Below, piece after piece: positions 27,934-36,971 of a stretch of 64,000 bases of DNA. The notes under the pieces are model-generated. The model worked only from the letters and a program-made list of their open reading frames with translations, was not told where the DNA came from and did no database searches. How positions within the stretch are numbered: the first letter of the stretch is position 1; the number at the start of each line of letters is the position of its first letter. Origin of the DNA: Bernardetia sp. MNP-M8 (GTDB taxonomy: Bacteria; Bacteroidota; Bacteroidia; Cytophagales; Bernardetiaceae). The stretch spans positions 4,858,676-4,922,675 of the forward strand of contig NZ_CP147012.1 of assembly GCF_037126285.1 (NCBI RefSeq), read 5' to 3'. Made by a program: the position numbers and the translations under genes.

Positions 27934-27941
27934 GTACTTTT
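27934..27941 (+). promoter_or_regulatory. Possible -7 promoter box (TACTTTTG)
   Basis: An exact TAnnTTTG match lies 43 bases upstream of the CxxCH protein start, the same octamer as before the DUF4856 gene. The -33 position is only TTTT. Confidence 0.42.
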
Positions 27942-27983
27942 GTGAATTAATAAAAAATGACTCACTATATATTTTAATCAACT

Positions 27984-28520
27984 ATGAAAATTGCCTTTGC
28001 TATTCTTGCTACTTTATGTATTGTATTTTTTGGATTTCAACAATTCAGAATTAGTTCTTTACAAGATGATTTAAAAATTTTGGAATCAAAACAGCAAGAT
28101 TTACCAAAAACAACCCCAACTTCTGATAAAAAAGAAACAGAAGAGGAACATTACGAACTTGCTCTTGCAATGGCTAGGATGCAAACTTATATGCAAAAAC
28201 TTCATTTTGCAGGACAGAATGAAAATTGGAAACTAGCGCAATTTTATACACATGAACTAGAAGAAACAATGGAAGATATTATTGACCATAATGTTATTGA
28301 TGAAGGAACAGAAATTAGTGGACTGGTCAAAACAATGGCTTTCCCAAATATAGAAAAACTAGAAAAAAACATTGAATCAGAAGACAAAACTTCTTTTGTA
28401 GAAGGTTATCAATTACTTTTGCGTTCTTGTAATAATTGCCACGTTGCGAGTAAGCACGAATTTATTAAAATTATGACACCAAAAAATGAAGATTTTATTA
28501 ATCAAGACTTTAAAAAATAG
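27984..28520 (+). CDS. Small anchored protein with a single CxxCH haem-binding motif
   Basis: The 178-residue protein has an N-terminal hydrophobic anchor (about 2-18) and then an acidic, helical region. One C-N-N-C-H motif lies near residue 150 (R-S-C-N-N-C-H-V-A-S-K-H), followed by I-M-T-P, whose Met could be the sixth ligand. Helix-rich architecture with a late CxxCH resembles cytochrome c prime or c556-type four-helix proteins (inference). It would act on the periplasmic side of the membrane. A FecCD permease gene starts 84 bases downstream on the same strand. Confidence 0.65.
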   Translation: MKIAFAILATLCIVFFGFQQFRISSLQDDLKILESKQQDLPKTTPTSDKKETEEEHYELALAMARMQTYMQKLHFAGQNENWKLAQFYTHELEETMEDIIDHNVIDEGTEISGLVKTMAFPNIEKLEKNIESEDKTSFVEGYQLLLRSCNNCHVASKHEFIKIMTPKNEDFINQDFKK

Positions 28521-28604
28521 TTGTAAATGATAAGTGGTAAATTGTGAATGAATAATGTATTTTCATTTCCCACTATCTAATTTCCAATCCCAATCCTTAG
28601 AAAT

Positions 28605-29639
28605 TTGAAAAAACAGAATTATCTTTTCATTTTTAGTACACTTTTTATAGTCTTGACTTTTTTATTTGGATTAAATCTGTCTTTGGGTTCTGTATCTATT
28701 CCGTTATCTGAAATTTGGACGATTATTTTTCAAAAAACGGCTTCTAAGTCCTCTTGGGTTACTATTATTTGGGAGTTTAGATTGCCAAAAGCTCTAACTG
28801 CTGTTATTGTTGGAATGGCTCTTTCTGTTTCGGGACTTCAAATGCAGACACTTTTTCGTAATCCTTTGGCAGGTCCTTTTGTTCTTGGGATTAGTTCTGG
28901 AGCAAGTTTGGGAGTAGCTATCTTGATGCTTTTCGTTTCTGGACTTTCTGCAAATAGTTTTCTAAATTCCTTATTGTCTCAAAATTCACTTTGGCAAACA
29001 AGTATAGCTTCTACTTTGGGAGCTGCACTTGTTTTGTCGTTGGTTATTATTGCATCAATCAGAATTTCAAATAATATGGCTCTTTTAATTGTAGGCCTAA
29101 TGTTTGGAAGTGCGACAGGTGCAATTGTTAGTATTTTGCAATATTTTAGTGATGCTGAGGCTATAAAATCGTATCTATTATGGACATTTGGCAGTCTCTC
29201 GCAGGTTACGTGGGATAAACTACCATTTCTTTTTGTACTGAATTTTATGGGACTTTTGATAGCTTGGGCAATGCACAAACCTTTAGATGCACTGCTTTTG
29301 GGTGAACGTTATGCCCAAAGTATGGGATTGAGTTTGCAAAAAACTCGTTTAGGAATTATTTTCACAACAAGTATTTTGGCAGGAAGTATTACTGCTTTTT
29401 GTGGACCTATTGGTTTTATTGGTCTAGCAGTTCCACATCTTACCAAAATTTTGATAAAAACGGCTCGTCATCAAGTTCTTATTCCTGCTGTAGCCTTAGC
29501 TGGAGGAATTTTACTCTTGATTTGTGATAGTGTTTCTCAGCTTCCCATGTCTTCAAAAGTATTGCCTATCAATGCTGTAACAGCACTTATTGGTGCGCCT
29601 GTCGTGATTTGGGTCATTCTAAAAAAACGAAGTCTTTGA
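28605..29639 (+). CDS. FecCD family ABC transporter permease (iron-siderophore/haem/cobalamin type)
   Basis: The protein has 344 residues with about nine to ten transmembrane helices. Family landmarks are W-E-F-R-L-P-K-A-L-T-A-V-I-V-G-M-A-L-S-V-S-G-L-Q-M-Q, N-P-L-A-G-P-F-V-L-G-I-S-S-G-A-S-L-G, L-L-L-G-E-R-Y-A-Q-S-M-G, and the ATPase-coupling loop G-P-I-G-F-I-G-L-A-V-P-H. Translation appears to begin at a TTG; no in-frame ATG precedes the first helix. No ATP-binding subunit or substrate-binding protein is adjacent, so its cargo is undetermined. Confidence 0.92.
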   Translation: MKKQNYLFIFSTLFIVLTFLFGLNLSLGSVSIPLSEIWTIIFQKTASKSSWVTIIWEFRLPKALTAVIVGMALSVSGLQMQTLFRNPLAGPFVLGISSGASLGVAILMLFVSGLSANSFLNSLLSQNSLWQTSIASTLGAALVLSLVIIASIRISNNMALLIVGLMFGSATGAIVSILQYFSDAEAIKSYLLWTFGSLSQVTWDKLPFLFVLNFMGLLIAWAMHKPLDALLLGERYAQSMGLSLQKTRLGIIFTTSILAGSITAFCGPIGFIGLAVPHLTKILIKTARHQVLIPAVALAGGILLLICDSVSQLPMSSKVLPINAVTALIGAPVVIWVILKKRSL

Positions 29640-29771
29640 AATCAGTTAAGTATCTATAAAAAATTAACTATACATATAACTGATAGCTCGGCAAAGCCAA
29701 ATCACTCGCTAATTAATTTTTAATTTGCATTTAATTTTACTTTGGTATTTACATCAGAAAACAAACTTTGA

Positions 29772-30152
29772 TTAATCTAAATCTGAAAGAGAAGGAATAT
29801 CGACATGACTTAAATAAACACTTTTTGCTTCTGCGCAATCTATAGTTTTGCTATCTTCTGAACGATAAGTAATATTGACAATTTGGTTGTGAGAAGGGTC
29901 TTCTAAGAAAGTATTCAAATTAGTTGGAAGAATATAAGTCCCATCTTTTAATAAAAAAGCCACTTTATAGCCACATAGTCTGTCAGCATCTTGGTCTACA
30001 CTATTTTCATCAAAAATTTGAATAGTTGCAGTACGGACTAATAAACTTCCTTGAGAGTTTTTTTCTTGTGGACTAATTTTTTGACAGGCTGTAATTCCTG
30101 CTCCAAGCATCAAGATAATCATCAAGATAAATGGAATATTGTGGGCTTTCAT
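29772..30152 (-). CDS. Hypothetical lipoprotein
   Basis: The protein has 126 residues. A signal peptide with lipobox (G-A-G-I-T-A-C, Cys near 23) is followed by about 100 residues with two further Cys (L-C-G-Y-K and I-D-C-A-E) that might pair. The family is not recognised. It converges on the FecCD permease gene. Confidence 0.6.
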   Translation of the reverse strand: MKAHNIPFILMIILMLGAGITACQKISPQEKNSQGSLLVRTATIQIFDENSVDQDADRLCGYKVAFLLKDGTYILPTNLNTFLEDPSHNQIVNITYRSEDSKTIDCAEAKSVYLSHVDIPSLSDLD

Positions 30153-30429
30153 GAGAATACAAATTTGAAGTAGATAAGTAAATAATAATAAAAATGGAAA
30201 AATTAGGAGTTTAGTTAGGTGTTTTTAACTTGTTAACTAAATATAATTACATTAAATTCCCTTTATTATCATGACCCAAAAACTTGCAAAAAGGTTGCAA
30301 TAAAGCTCAAAATAATTGATTTTTTCTATATTAATTTTATTTTAATGGATTGTTTCCTATAAATTAAGCAAATAAAAATCATTTTTTAGGAATAGTACGC
30401 ATGTAATTTTAAAATAAAGATTCCAAATT

Positions 30430-31722
30430 TTAAACCAATCCAAAATACCACATTACTACAAATTGTAATATACCTGCAAACATCCCTAAAACAGCTCCTA
30501 CCAAAATCAGAATCCATTCATCTTCTTGAAAAACAGGACGCAAAAATTCTTCAAATTCTTTAAAAGAAAGATTTCCCATTCTCTCAGCAAGTGTGTTTTC
30601 CAAATTGAGAGCCTCTTCTGCATATTCTTCTGTTTGTTTGACGACAATAGGAAGTTCTCTCATAAAATGGAACATAACAATGTTTTTGGCAATATCCATT
30701 CGCTTTCCTGCCACAAGTGTAAAAATAGGACGAGATGCCCCAGCCATATCTTCTACTACATTATCAACCAAATTACTAACTTCTTTATTTATGATAATGG
30801 CGAGTCTATCTGAAGCAGGACCTCTTACCAAATATTCTGTCATAACTTCAGTAGGAAGTATTTTTTCTGTAATTACTTTTGCATATTCTCTAGCTACTTC
30901 TTTTTGACGTTTTAAAAATAAACCCTGAAATTTATAAATTCCTAAAATATTAATAGGTTCTAAAGGCTCAAAAATCAGTTTTAAAGCTAAAACATTGGTT
31001 AAGTAACCCACTATCAAACCACATCCAGGTAAAATAAACCAAGAACCAGAAGAAAAATTATAAGAAAGAACCATCTGAGCCAAACCAAAAAGACCTCCAA
31101 ACCAAAAACCTGAAACCTCTATAAACTTAAACTCTTTCTCACCACAACGCAAAAATATTTCATTAACAAGCTGTTTGTCAGCCATTAGAGTTTCAATAGC
31201 AATCCGTTTAAGGTCTAATAACTTGTCAATTTGACCATTTACCTCAAGCATAATATCTACTACTGCATTCGGAATTTCTTGTTTTGCACGCTCATAAATT
31301 TGCTTTTTGATAGGAATTGGTGTGTTTTTCCAAATCACTCCTGCTTGTGCTTCCATTGCTTCATTGATAATCTTGACACTCAATGTTTCTAATTCAGGTT
31401 GCATTTGACGAGCAACAATGATAGGGTCAAGTTGTTGAAAGCGTTCTTCTATACGTAAGAGTTTGGATGTCAGCATTTCTACCGATTTGGTAGCCATTTT
31501 TTGCGCTTTTGAAGGGATAATTCCTTGCCAACCAAAAGGTTTAATTCCTATATACTCAAGAGGATAAAAAGTCATTAAGAGAGCCATCCAGTTGGTAGCC
31601 CAACCAATAATACCACTTGAAATAGGAATAGATAGATACACCAATAAGACCTTGATTTGTGCCCAATCTAGGTTTGAGAAGAAGTCTGAAAAAAAGGCTG
31701 AAATAGTTAAAACGATTTCCAC
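30430..31722 (-). CDS. DUF445 family membrane protein
   Basis: The protein has 430 residues. The N-terminal membrane segment I-I-G-W-A-T-N-W-M-A-L-L-M-T-F-Y-P-L-E-Y, the segment W-Q-G-I-I-P-S-K-A-Q-K-M-A, and the mirrored G-L-I-V-G-Y-L-T-N-V-L-A-L-K-L-I-F-E-P-L-E-P about 200 residues on are typical of DUF445. Each is followed by a helical soluble region. A last TM helix lies at the C-terminus (I-L-V-G-A-V-L-G-M-F-A-G-I-L-Q-F). The function is unknown. The internal repeat (N-T-N-W/L-T-N-V) suggests an ancient duplication in the family. Confidence 0.88.
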   Translation of the reverse strand: MEIVLTISAFFSDFFSNLDWAQIKVLLVYLSIPISSGIIGWATNWMALLMTFYPLEYIGIKPFGWQGIIPSKAQKMATKSVEMLTSKLLRIEERFQQLDPIIVARQMQPELETLSVKIINEAMEAQAGVIWKNTPIPIKKQIYERAKQEIPNAVVDIMLEVNGQIDKLLDLKRIAIETLMADKQLVNEIFLRCGEKEFKFIEVSGFWFGGLFGLAQMVLSYNFSSGSWFILPGCGLIVGYLTNVLALKLIFEPLEPINILGIYKFQGLFLKRQKEVAREYAKVITEKILPTEVMTEYLVRGPASDRLAIIINKEVSNLVDNVVEDMAGASRPIFTLVAGKRMDIAKNIVMFHFMRELPIVVKQTEEYAEEALNLENTLAERMGNLSFKEFEEFLRPVFQEDEWILILVGAVLGMFAGILQFVVMWYFGLV

Positions 31723-31862
31723 TTAAATGGTTGAATCAAGTATAAAATTAAAAATTACGAATTCAAAAAGATAAAAATATACGCTCAGTAAGAAAAAGTA
31801 ATTATAATATTAAAAATCTATTAAAATATTTGTGTGTCAAAATTAAGTAAGTACGAAAGATA

Positions 31863-31923
31863 AAAAAACTCTTGACAACTAAAAATAGTTTTGCTATTTT
31901 TTATTCTTTTAGAAGAGTTTTTT
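31863..31923. terminator. Terminator-like hairpin (second, distal to rplT)
   Basis: The arms AAAAAACTCTT and AAGAGTTTTTT have a long loop of about 38 bases. It is weaker than the neighbouring hairpin at 31935-31982. Confidence 0.5.
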
Positions 31924-31934
31924 CTATAAAAAAC

Positions 31935-31982
31935 AAAAATCCTCTTTTCGCTAGAACTAAATCATAGAAAAGAGGATTTTTT
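31935..31982. terminator. Terminator of rplT
   Basis: A 15-bp stem AAAAATCCTCTTTTC/GAAAAGAGGATTTTT has a 17-base loop. It lies just downstream of the minus-strand rplT stop. Confidence 0.85.
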
Positions 31983-32026
31983 AAAAACTTATATAAGAAA
32001 TTATAGTCTTATAAAATAGATGGTAT

Positions 32027-32371
32027 CTATTTTACTTTTTCTACAATCGACTTAAATGCTTCAGGATGATTCATAGCCAAATCAGCAAGAACTTTACGGT
32101 TTAACGTAATTCCTGCTTTATGAATTTTGCCCATAAATTGAGAATAAGACATTCCATGCTGACGTGCGCCTGCATTGATACGTTGAATCCAGATACTACG
32201 GAAATCACGTTTTTTGAGTTTACGACCTATATAGGCATATTCAAAACTCTTTTCGACAGCATTTTTTGCTACTGTCCAAACATTTTTACGACGACCAAAG
32301 AATCCTTTGGCGTGTTGCATTACTCGCTTACGACGAGCACGGGAAGCTACATGGTTTACCGAACGAGGCAT
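32027..32371 (-). CDS. rplT: 50S ribosomal protein L20 (bL20)
   Basis: The protein has 114 residues, the usual length. [16 protein letters not shown] at the N-terminus, [33 protein letters not shown] and the closing [10 protein letters not shown] are diagnostic. It is an early 23S rRNA-binding protein needed for large-subunit assembly. It follows rpmI on the same strand, but with an unusually long 395-base spacer. Confidence 0.98.
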   Translation of the reverse strand: MPRSVNHVASRARRKRVMQHAKGFFGRRKNVWTVAKNAVEKSFEYAYIGRKLKKRDFRSIWIQRINAGARQHGMSYSQFMGKIHKAGITLNRKVLADLAMNHPEAFKSIVEKVK

Positions 32372-32766
32372 AATTATAACAATTTTTGAGAGTTGGCGAC
32401 AAAAGAAAAAATCTTTTATACTTGTTCTTATTGAAATTAGAATTTTTTAAAGCTACTGCTTTCAAGTCACTTATCATCAATGAAATTTCAACTGTGCTGA
32501 ATTTTCATTCATAATTCGTAGTCTTTAATTCGTAATTTATACTAAGAGCCTATTCTCTGGTAAAAGAAACCTAAAATTAAAAAAGGTGCATACACGATTT
32601 GTATGCGATAGTTGTCTATTCTATACTTAGTTAGGTCTAATTATAGAAAAATTAAAAACAATTTGCTTAGAAATAGAAATAAGATATCAATTTGAAAATT
32701 ATAAACTACTTATCATCAGAACTTAATGCTCATAAGTGGTAGTTTTTAATTCGTAATTGCTATTTA
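32372..32766 (-). other. Long structured spacer between rpmI and rplT
   Basis: The spacer contains, on the minus strand, a hairpin right after rpmI (32703-32745, AAACTACcACTTAT with ATAAGTAGTTT), a GCATAC/GTATGC hairpin (about 32590-32608), and AATTCGTAATT-type tracts near 32510-32540 and 32750. Such spacing is unusual for these two genes. It could hold an L20 autoregulatory site or a second promoter. Confidence 0.5.
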
Positions 32767-32967
32767 TTACTTCATGTTGATAAGCAATTTTTTGATACGC
32801 TTCTCGTCAGTTGAATGAACGATAGCAAATTGAGCAAGACGCTTCTTACGTTTGTGTGACTTCTTAGTAAGAATGTGGTTCATAAATGCGTGTTTACGCT
32901 TTATTTTTCCACTACCAGTAAGTTTGAAACGTTTTTTTGCGCCTGAGTTGGTTTTCATCTTAGGCAT
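32767..32967 (-). CDS. rpmI: 50S ribosomal protein L35 (bL35)
   Basis: The protein has 66 residues. [27 protein letters not shown] and [12 protein letters not shown] are standard L35. It is the first gene of the local ribosomal pair. The usual upstream partner infC is not present in the 409 bases upstream or nearby. Confidence 0.97.
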   Translation of the reverse strand: MPKMKTNSGAKKRFKLTGSGKIKRKHAFMNHILTKKSHKRKKRLAQFAIVHSTDEKRIKKLLINMK

Positions 32968-33102
32968 AATTGCACTGTTTTATTGAATTAAAAAAAAGCA
33001 ACTTAAATCAAATGAATGGTATACAAAATTAAATAAATCAAATAATCCTTGACAATCATCTAAATTTAATCATCTCTATACAGGTTAATCCATTTGAGCC
33101 TA

Positions 33103-33110
33103 CAAAGGTA
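33103..33110 (-). promoter_or_regulatory. Possible -7 promoter box for rpmI (TACCTTTG)
   Basis: An exact TAnnTTTG match lies on the minus strand 136 bases upstream of the rpmI start, which would give a long leader. No -33 TTG at normal spacing. Confidence 0.4.
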
Positions 33111-33160
33111 GCACTTTTTAAATTACTTTCTAAATTATTTTTTACTATATTTTACATTAA

Positions 33161-33221
33161 TATCTAGTCCTGAAATAGTGTTACAGATTTCTTAGATAAA
33201 TTATACATAAATCAGGCAGTC
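33161..33221. mobile_element. Solo insertion-sequence end (IS3-like)
   Basis: The inverse complement of this segment matches 42292-42350 over about 60 bases, including CTGCCTGAT, TATAATTTATCTAA and CTGTAACACTATTTCA. At 42292 it directly follows an IS3-type transposase remnant, so this is probably a left-over IS terminus. No transposase coding remains beside it here. Confidence 0.65.
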
Positions 33222-33376
33222 TATTTTAAGTTTGACTAAATTTATAAACTCTGTATTCAACTTCCCTAACTACTTGTAGTCTGAATTGCATAATCTTTTT
33301 GTGTGTTATTGCCCAATAAAATTAGTTGTTTAAAACTATGTTAGGAGAGCAAAACTGGTATAAAAACACATAAAAT

Positions 33377-34072
33377 TTATTTTTTCCTTTCTACCTTCAA
33401 GGCATTAAAAATCAAGTCGGTCAAAAATTCTATCAAACTCTCTTCATTATCATCTCCTTTTACTTCTGTTAGTGTAGGTAAATGTTTAGCAAAATAACTT
33501 TGCTGATGCGAACTTTCCATAATAATAGAAACGATGGCATTTGGAAATTTGTATTTTGGATTCAGTTTCAAAATCATTTCAGCTACTCTATGTGTAAGTC
33601 TTTTATAGCTTGCAAAATAACCTTCTTTATTATCATTATCTACCTCTTTTGTTAGATAGGCTTTTGCAGATTCTGAAACTACAATTCTATGTAAAGCTGT
33701 TGCATCAATGTTATCATACTGATTATCTACTTCGATAGGCTTTGCAAGCGTAGAAATAGCTGTTTCAAGAGCTTTTTCAGGAGATTCTAAATTACTAGTC
33801 TGAAAGACAAGCTGATATTCCATCCAATTCCAATACCATGAAACTAAATAAATAAGAAGTTTGTGTTTGTTTTCAAAATAACGATACACTGAGGCTTCTG
33901 TCGAACCAATTTCTTTTGCTAATTTTTTGAAAGTAAAGTTTTCCAATCCTATTGTATCTATAAGTGAAATACTTTGACGCACAATTTTACGTCCAAGTTC
34001 AGAACTTTCTGGGTCTTTTAAATAAACTCGTTCATTTATTTTTATCTGTATTTTGGATAGTAGAGTTTTCAA
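33377..34072 (-). CDS. TetR/AcrR family transcriptional regulator
   Basis: The protein has 231 residues. The N-terminal HTH (about 28-75) reads L-I-D-T-I-G-L-E-N-F-T-F-K-K-L-A-K-E-I-G-S-T-E-A-S-V-Y-R-Y-F-E-N-K-H-K-L-L, the TetR pattern. The ligand domain is unassigned. A TTG is the only fitting start for the frame; no in-frame ATG precedes the HTH. It lies upstream of nothing co-oriented except rpmI/rplT, and downstream of can, so it may control itself or the SulP/can pair (inference). Confidence 0.88.
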   Translation of the reverse strand: MKTLLSKIQIKINERVYLKDPESSELGRKIVRQSISLIDTIGLENFTFKKLAKEIGSTEASVYRYFENKHKLLIYLVSWYWNWMEYQLVFQTSNLESPEKALETAISTLAKPIEVDNQYDNIDATALHRIVVSESAKAYLTKEVDNDNKEGYFASYKRLTHRVAEMILKLNPKYKFPNAIVSIIMESSHQQSYFAKHLPTLTEVKGDDNEESLIEFLTDLIFNALKVERKK

Positions 34073-34317
34073 TATTTTAACTAGTTATGATTGTAATTAT
34101 TTTAAATAAAATAGTTTTGTTTTAAGTTGTGTTATATGCTATAAAATAACAAAGGTGATTTTATTTTTCACGTATCTTTCGTTTATATTTGTTGAGTGAG
34201 TGTCTGTTAAATCTAAACAAAATACTCTCTCTCAAGTATAATTTTGGATAAATCATACTTGAGAATAAGCGCAAATTTTATTTTAAGGATACAAAAGTAA
34301 TCAATAGTAGGCTTATT

Positions 34318-34971
34318 TTAGAATATTTTACTTGTCTTTTCACTAAACTTAAAAACAGATTCCAAACCTTCTGTGGTATTGGTTGTAATATTCAAATCTT
34401 TTAGAATTCCATCCTTCAAGCTATATACCCAGCCGTGGATATATGGAAACTCACCTTTTTCCCACTCTTCATTTAAGAAAGAAATTTTAGATAAATTAAG
34501 AACTTGTTCCATAACATTTAATTCTACATACTTGTTTGCTCTCTCTTCTTGATTTTCAATTTCATCTAACTCTGTTTGGTGCAAACGATATACATCTTTA
34601 ATATGACGAAGCCAGTTGTCAATAAAACCAAATTTTTCTTTTTGCATGGCTGAAATCACGCCACCACACCCATAATGTCCACAAACAATAATGTGTTTTA
34701 CTTTCAAAACTTTTACAGCATAAAAAAGCACACTCAGCATATTCATATCTGTATGAACAACCATATTTGCAATATTTCTATGTACAAAAATTGACCCTGG
34801 AACTACTCCTGTAATTTCTGATGCAGGTACACGACTATCAGCGCAACCAATCCAAAGATAATTTGGATTTTGTCCTTGTGATAATTCATCAAAAAAAGTA
34901 GGGTTATACGTTTGGACTGTAGACGCCCATTTTTTATTACTTTCTAATAAGTCTAAATAAGATTTTGGCAT
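34318..34971 (-). CDS. can: Beta-class carbonic anhydrase
   Basis: The protein has 217 residues and interconverts CO2 and bicarbonate. Zinc ligands and catalytic pair are visible: Cys43, Asp45 and Arg47 in C-A-D-S-R-V-P-A-S-E, and His99 with Cys102 in C-G-H-Y-G-C-G-G. The segment F-V-H-R-N-I-A-N is also standard. It is 45 bases downstream of the SulP gene on the same strand, which supports joint bicarbonate handling. Confidence 0.96.
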   Translation of the reverse strand: MPKSYLDLLESNKKWASTVQTYNPTFFDELSQGQNPNYLWIGCADSRVPASEITGVVPGSIFVHRNIANMVVHTDMNMLSVLFYAVKVLKVKHIIVCGHYGCGGVISAMQKEKFGFIDNWLRHIKDVYRLHQTELDEIENQEERANKYVELNVMEQVLNLSKISFLNEEWEKGEFPYIHGWVYSLKDGILKDLNITTNTTEGLESVFKFSEKTSKIF

Positions 34972-35016
34972 ACTCTATTTTTGTTTGTGTTAAAGATTTA
35001 CTTGGTTTTGTACTGT

Positions 35017-36768
35017 TCATAACGACGATTCTGTTTCTTCAAAAAAATCATCATTACCATTTTTCTTTTCATGTTTTTTTATAGCTTCTTCTGAACTTGT
35101 AAAAGTTACATTTTTTAAAGTAACTTGAATGTCATGTTGCTCAGAATCTTTTATAAAGTTTTTGATTGTATCTTCAATATCTTTATCTATAAAATGAGCC
35201 TTTGTTCCGTCTACTATCACTGAAGTATGATTAGGAATTCTGGCAAAAATATCTCTTAAAAAGGCACGATTGACAAAAGATAAATCTTTATTAAAGACAA
35301 TTTCAAAATGATTTTCATCTCTTCCAACTTGTTTGATAGAAATAGCTGTTTTTACATTTGCACGAATTACAAAGAAAAAACCTACGACAATTCCTACCAT
35401 AATTCCGATAAGTAAATCAGAGAACAAAATAACTACTGCTGTTACTATAAAAGGCACAAATTGCTCTCTTCCTTTTTGATAAATTTCTTTTACTGTAGAA
35501 GGTGTAATTAATTTATAACCCACTACTAAAAGAATAGCTGCTAAACTAGCCAAGGGAATATGATTGAGATATTGACTAATGAAAATAACAGAAATAAGCA
35601 AAAGCAATCCGTGTATAATGGCAGACATACGAGTGCGTCCACCTGCACCAATACTTGCTGTACTTCGGACAATAACAGCTGTTACAGGAATTGCCCCTAC
35701 CAAACCAGCAATAGTATTAGCTATACCTTGCGCCAAAAGCTCACGATTAAGAGGCGAATTTCTTTTGTAAGGGTCAAGTTTATCAACAGCTTCAACTGTT
35801 AAAAGGGATTCTATACTTGCCACGACACCGATAGTAAAAGCCAATACCCAAATATCCCAGTCTTTAATATGCTCAGCCCAAAGCGAAAAATTGGGAAAAG
35901 TAAGCTGTTGCCAAAAATTAGAAAGAGATATTTGTATAAACTCTAAGGTAGGGACAGATTGAGTAGAAAGACTTTTTAGTTCATCTGTCATGGGCAAATC
36001 AACTAAATGAGAAGAAGCCAAAGGAGAAAAAATTGAAGATTCAAAGTTATAATATAAGTATGCTTCATTGATTAATGTTCCTATCACAACAGCCATTAAA
36101 GCAGCAGGAAGAAAAGATAATTTTCTAAAAAATGGAATTCTATCCCAAACAATTAATACAAATAAACTGATAACACTTATAACAATTGCATTTAGGTTTT
36201 TAGAAGCATTTTTAAGAGCTGCCAAAATCATTGTAACGGCATTTTGATCTGTTCCCCAAATCCAAAACTCATCTTCACTAAATGCTTCCACATCATAGCC
36301 AAGAGCATGAGGGAGTTGTTTTAAAATCAGAATCATACCAATTCCTGCGAGCATTCCTTTCAAAACAGAAGAGGGTAAAAAATAAGCTATTGTTCCTGCT
36401 TGCATAAAAAAAAGAACAAGTTGAACAAGTCCCCCCAAAAAAACAGCTAATAAAAATAACTCAAAACTACCTGTGTCTGCAATTCCTAATACTACAATAG
36501 CAGTCAGACCAGCAGCAGGACCACTCACTCCCATAGCTGAACGGCTAATAAGAGGAACAATTAAGCCTCCTAAAATTCCTGCAACAATACCAGAAAATGC
36601 AGGGGCATCTGATGCCACAGCAATTCCAAGACAAAGAGGAAGAGCGACCAAAAAAACAACTAAACCAGCAGGAACATCATATTTGAAGTTTCCAAAAAGA
36701 GAAGGTTCTGAATAAGTGTTTTTTTTAGTAGTGGTGTTTTTAGTGATTTTGGGAAATGAATTAGGCAT
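35017..36768 (-). CDS. SulP family anion transporter (probable bicarbonate/sulfate permease)
   Basis: The protein has 583 residues. A ten-to-twelve-helix SulP membrane domain (about 25-440) shows D-V-P-A-G-L-V-V-F-L-V-A-L-P-L-C-L-G, S-G-P-A-A-G-L-T-A-I and E-S-L-L-T-V-E-A-V-D-K. A C-terminal STAS domain (about 455-560) includes F-V-N-R-A-F-L-R-D and V-I-V-D-G-T-K-A-H-F-I-D. Members move sulfate or bicarbonate with sodium or protons. Its coupling with a beta-carbonic anhydrase favours bicarbonate; the substrate remains inference. Confidence 0.93.
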   Translation of the reverse strand: MPNSFPKITKNTTTKKNTYSEPSLFGNFKYDVPAGLVVFLVALPLCLGIAVASDAPAFSGIVAGILGGLIVPLISRSAMGVSGPAAGLTAIVVLGIADTGSFELFLLAVFLGGLVQLVLFFMQAGTIAYFLPSSVLKGMLAGIGMILILKQLPHALGYDVEAFSEDEFWIWGTDQNAVTMILAALKNASKNLNAIVISVISLFVLIVWDRIPFFRKLSFLPAALMAVVIGTLINEAYLYYNFESSIFSPLASSHLVDLPMTDELKSLSTQSVPTLEFIQISLSNFWQQLTFPNFSLWAEHIKDWDIWVLAFTIGVVASIESLLTVEAVDKLDPYKRNSPLNRELLAQGIANTIAGLVGAIPVTAVIVRSTASIGAGGRTRMSAIIHGLLLLISVIFISQYLNHIPLASLAAILLVVGYKLITPSTVKEIYQKGREQFVPFIVTAVVILFSDLLIGIMVGIVVGFFFVIRANVKTAISIKQVGRDENHFEIVFNKDLSFVNRAFLRDIFARIPNHTSVIVDGTKAHFIDKDIEDTIKNFIKDSEQHDIQVTLKNVTFTSSEEAIKKHEKKNGNDDFFEETESSL

Positions 36769-36904
36769 TTTTGTAAGAGTAGTTAAGCAGTAGTTGTGTG
36801 TTTTTTAATTTTCTTTTTCATTAGAAATACTTCAAAAAGATAATGTGTTACTTGTTGAGGAAGTAAATAAAAAGTATTTTTGATAGTAATACTTTTGTTT
36901 TAAA

Positions 36905-36912
36905 CAAACATA
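36905..36912 (-). promoter_or_regulatory. Possible -7 promoter box (TATGTTTG) for the SulP-can unit
   Basis: It matches TAnnTTTG on the minus strand 137 bases upstream of the SulP start. No -33 box was seen at proper spacing. Confidence 0.3.
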
Positions 36913-36971
36913 CAAAATTTTGGTCTACTTTGAAATTCTTATTGTGTTATTTTAAGGAAGGAAATGAAGTA

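Larger units (their letters stand above)
31723..32026. other. Intergenic region holding two terminator hairpins
   Basis: These 304 bases lie between the start of the DUF445 gene and the stop of rplT, both minus strand. Besides the two hairpins listed separately, only an AATTACGAATT-type tract (about 31748-31760) is seen. Confidence 0.6.
32968..33376. other. rpmI upstream region with a solo IS end
   Basis: These 409 bases hold a possible rpmI promoter (33103-33110) and an IS-end fragment (33161-33221), listed separately. The remainder up to the TetR gene is AT-rich with no supported feature. Confidence 0.5.

Noticed and set aside
28605-29639. FecCD permease as part of a B12 uptake unit with the BtuG-like gene
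   Set aside because: The two are 13 kb apart, and no cobalamin riboswitch was found before the permease, so the link is not supported.
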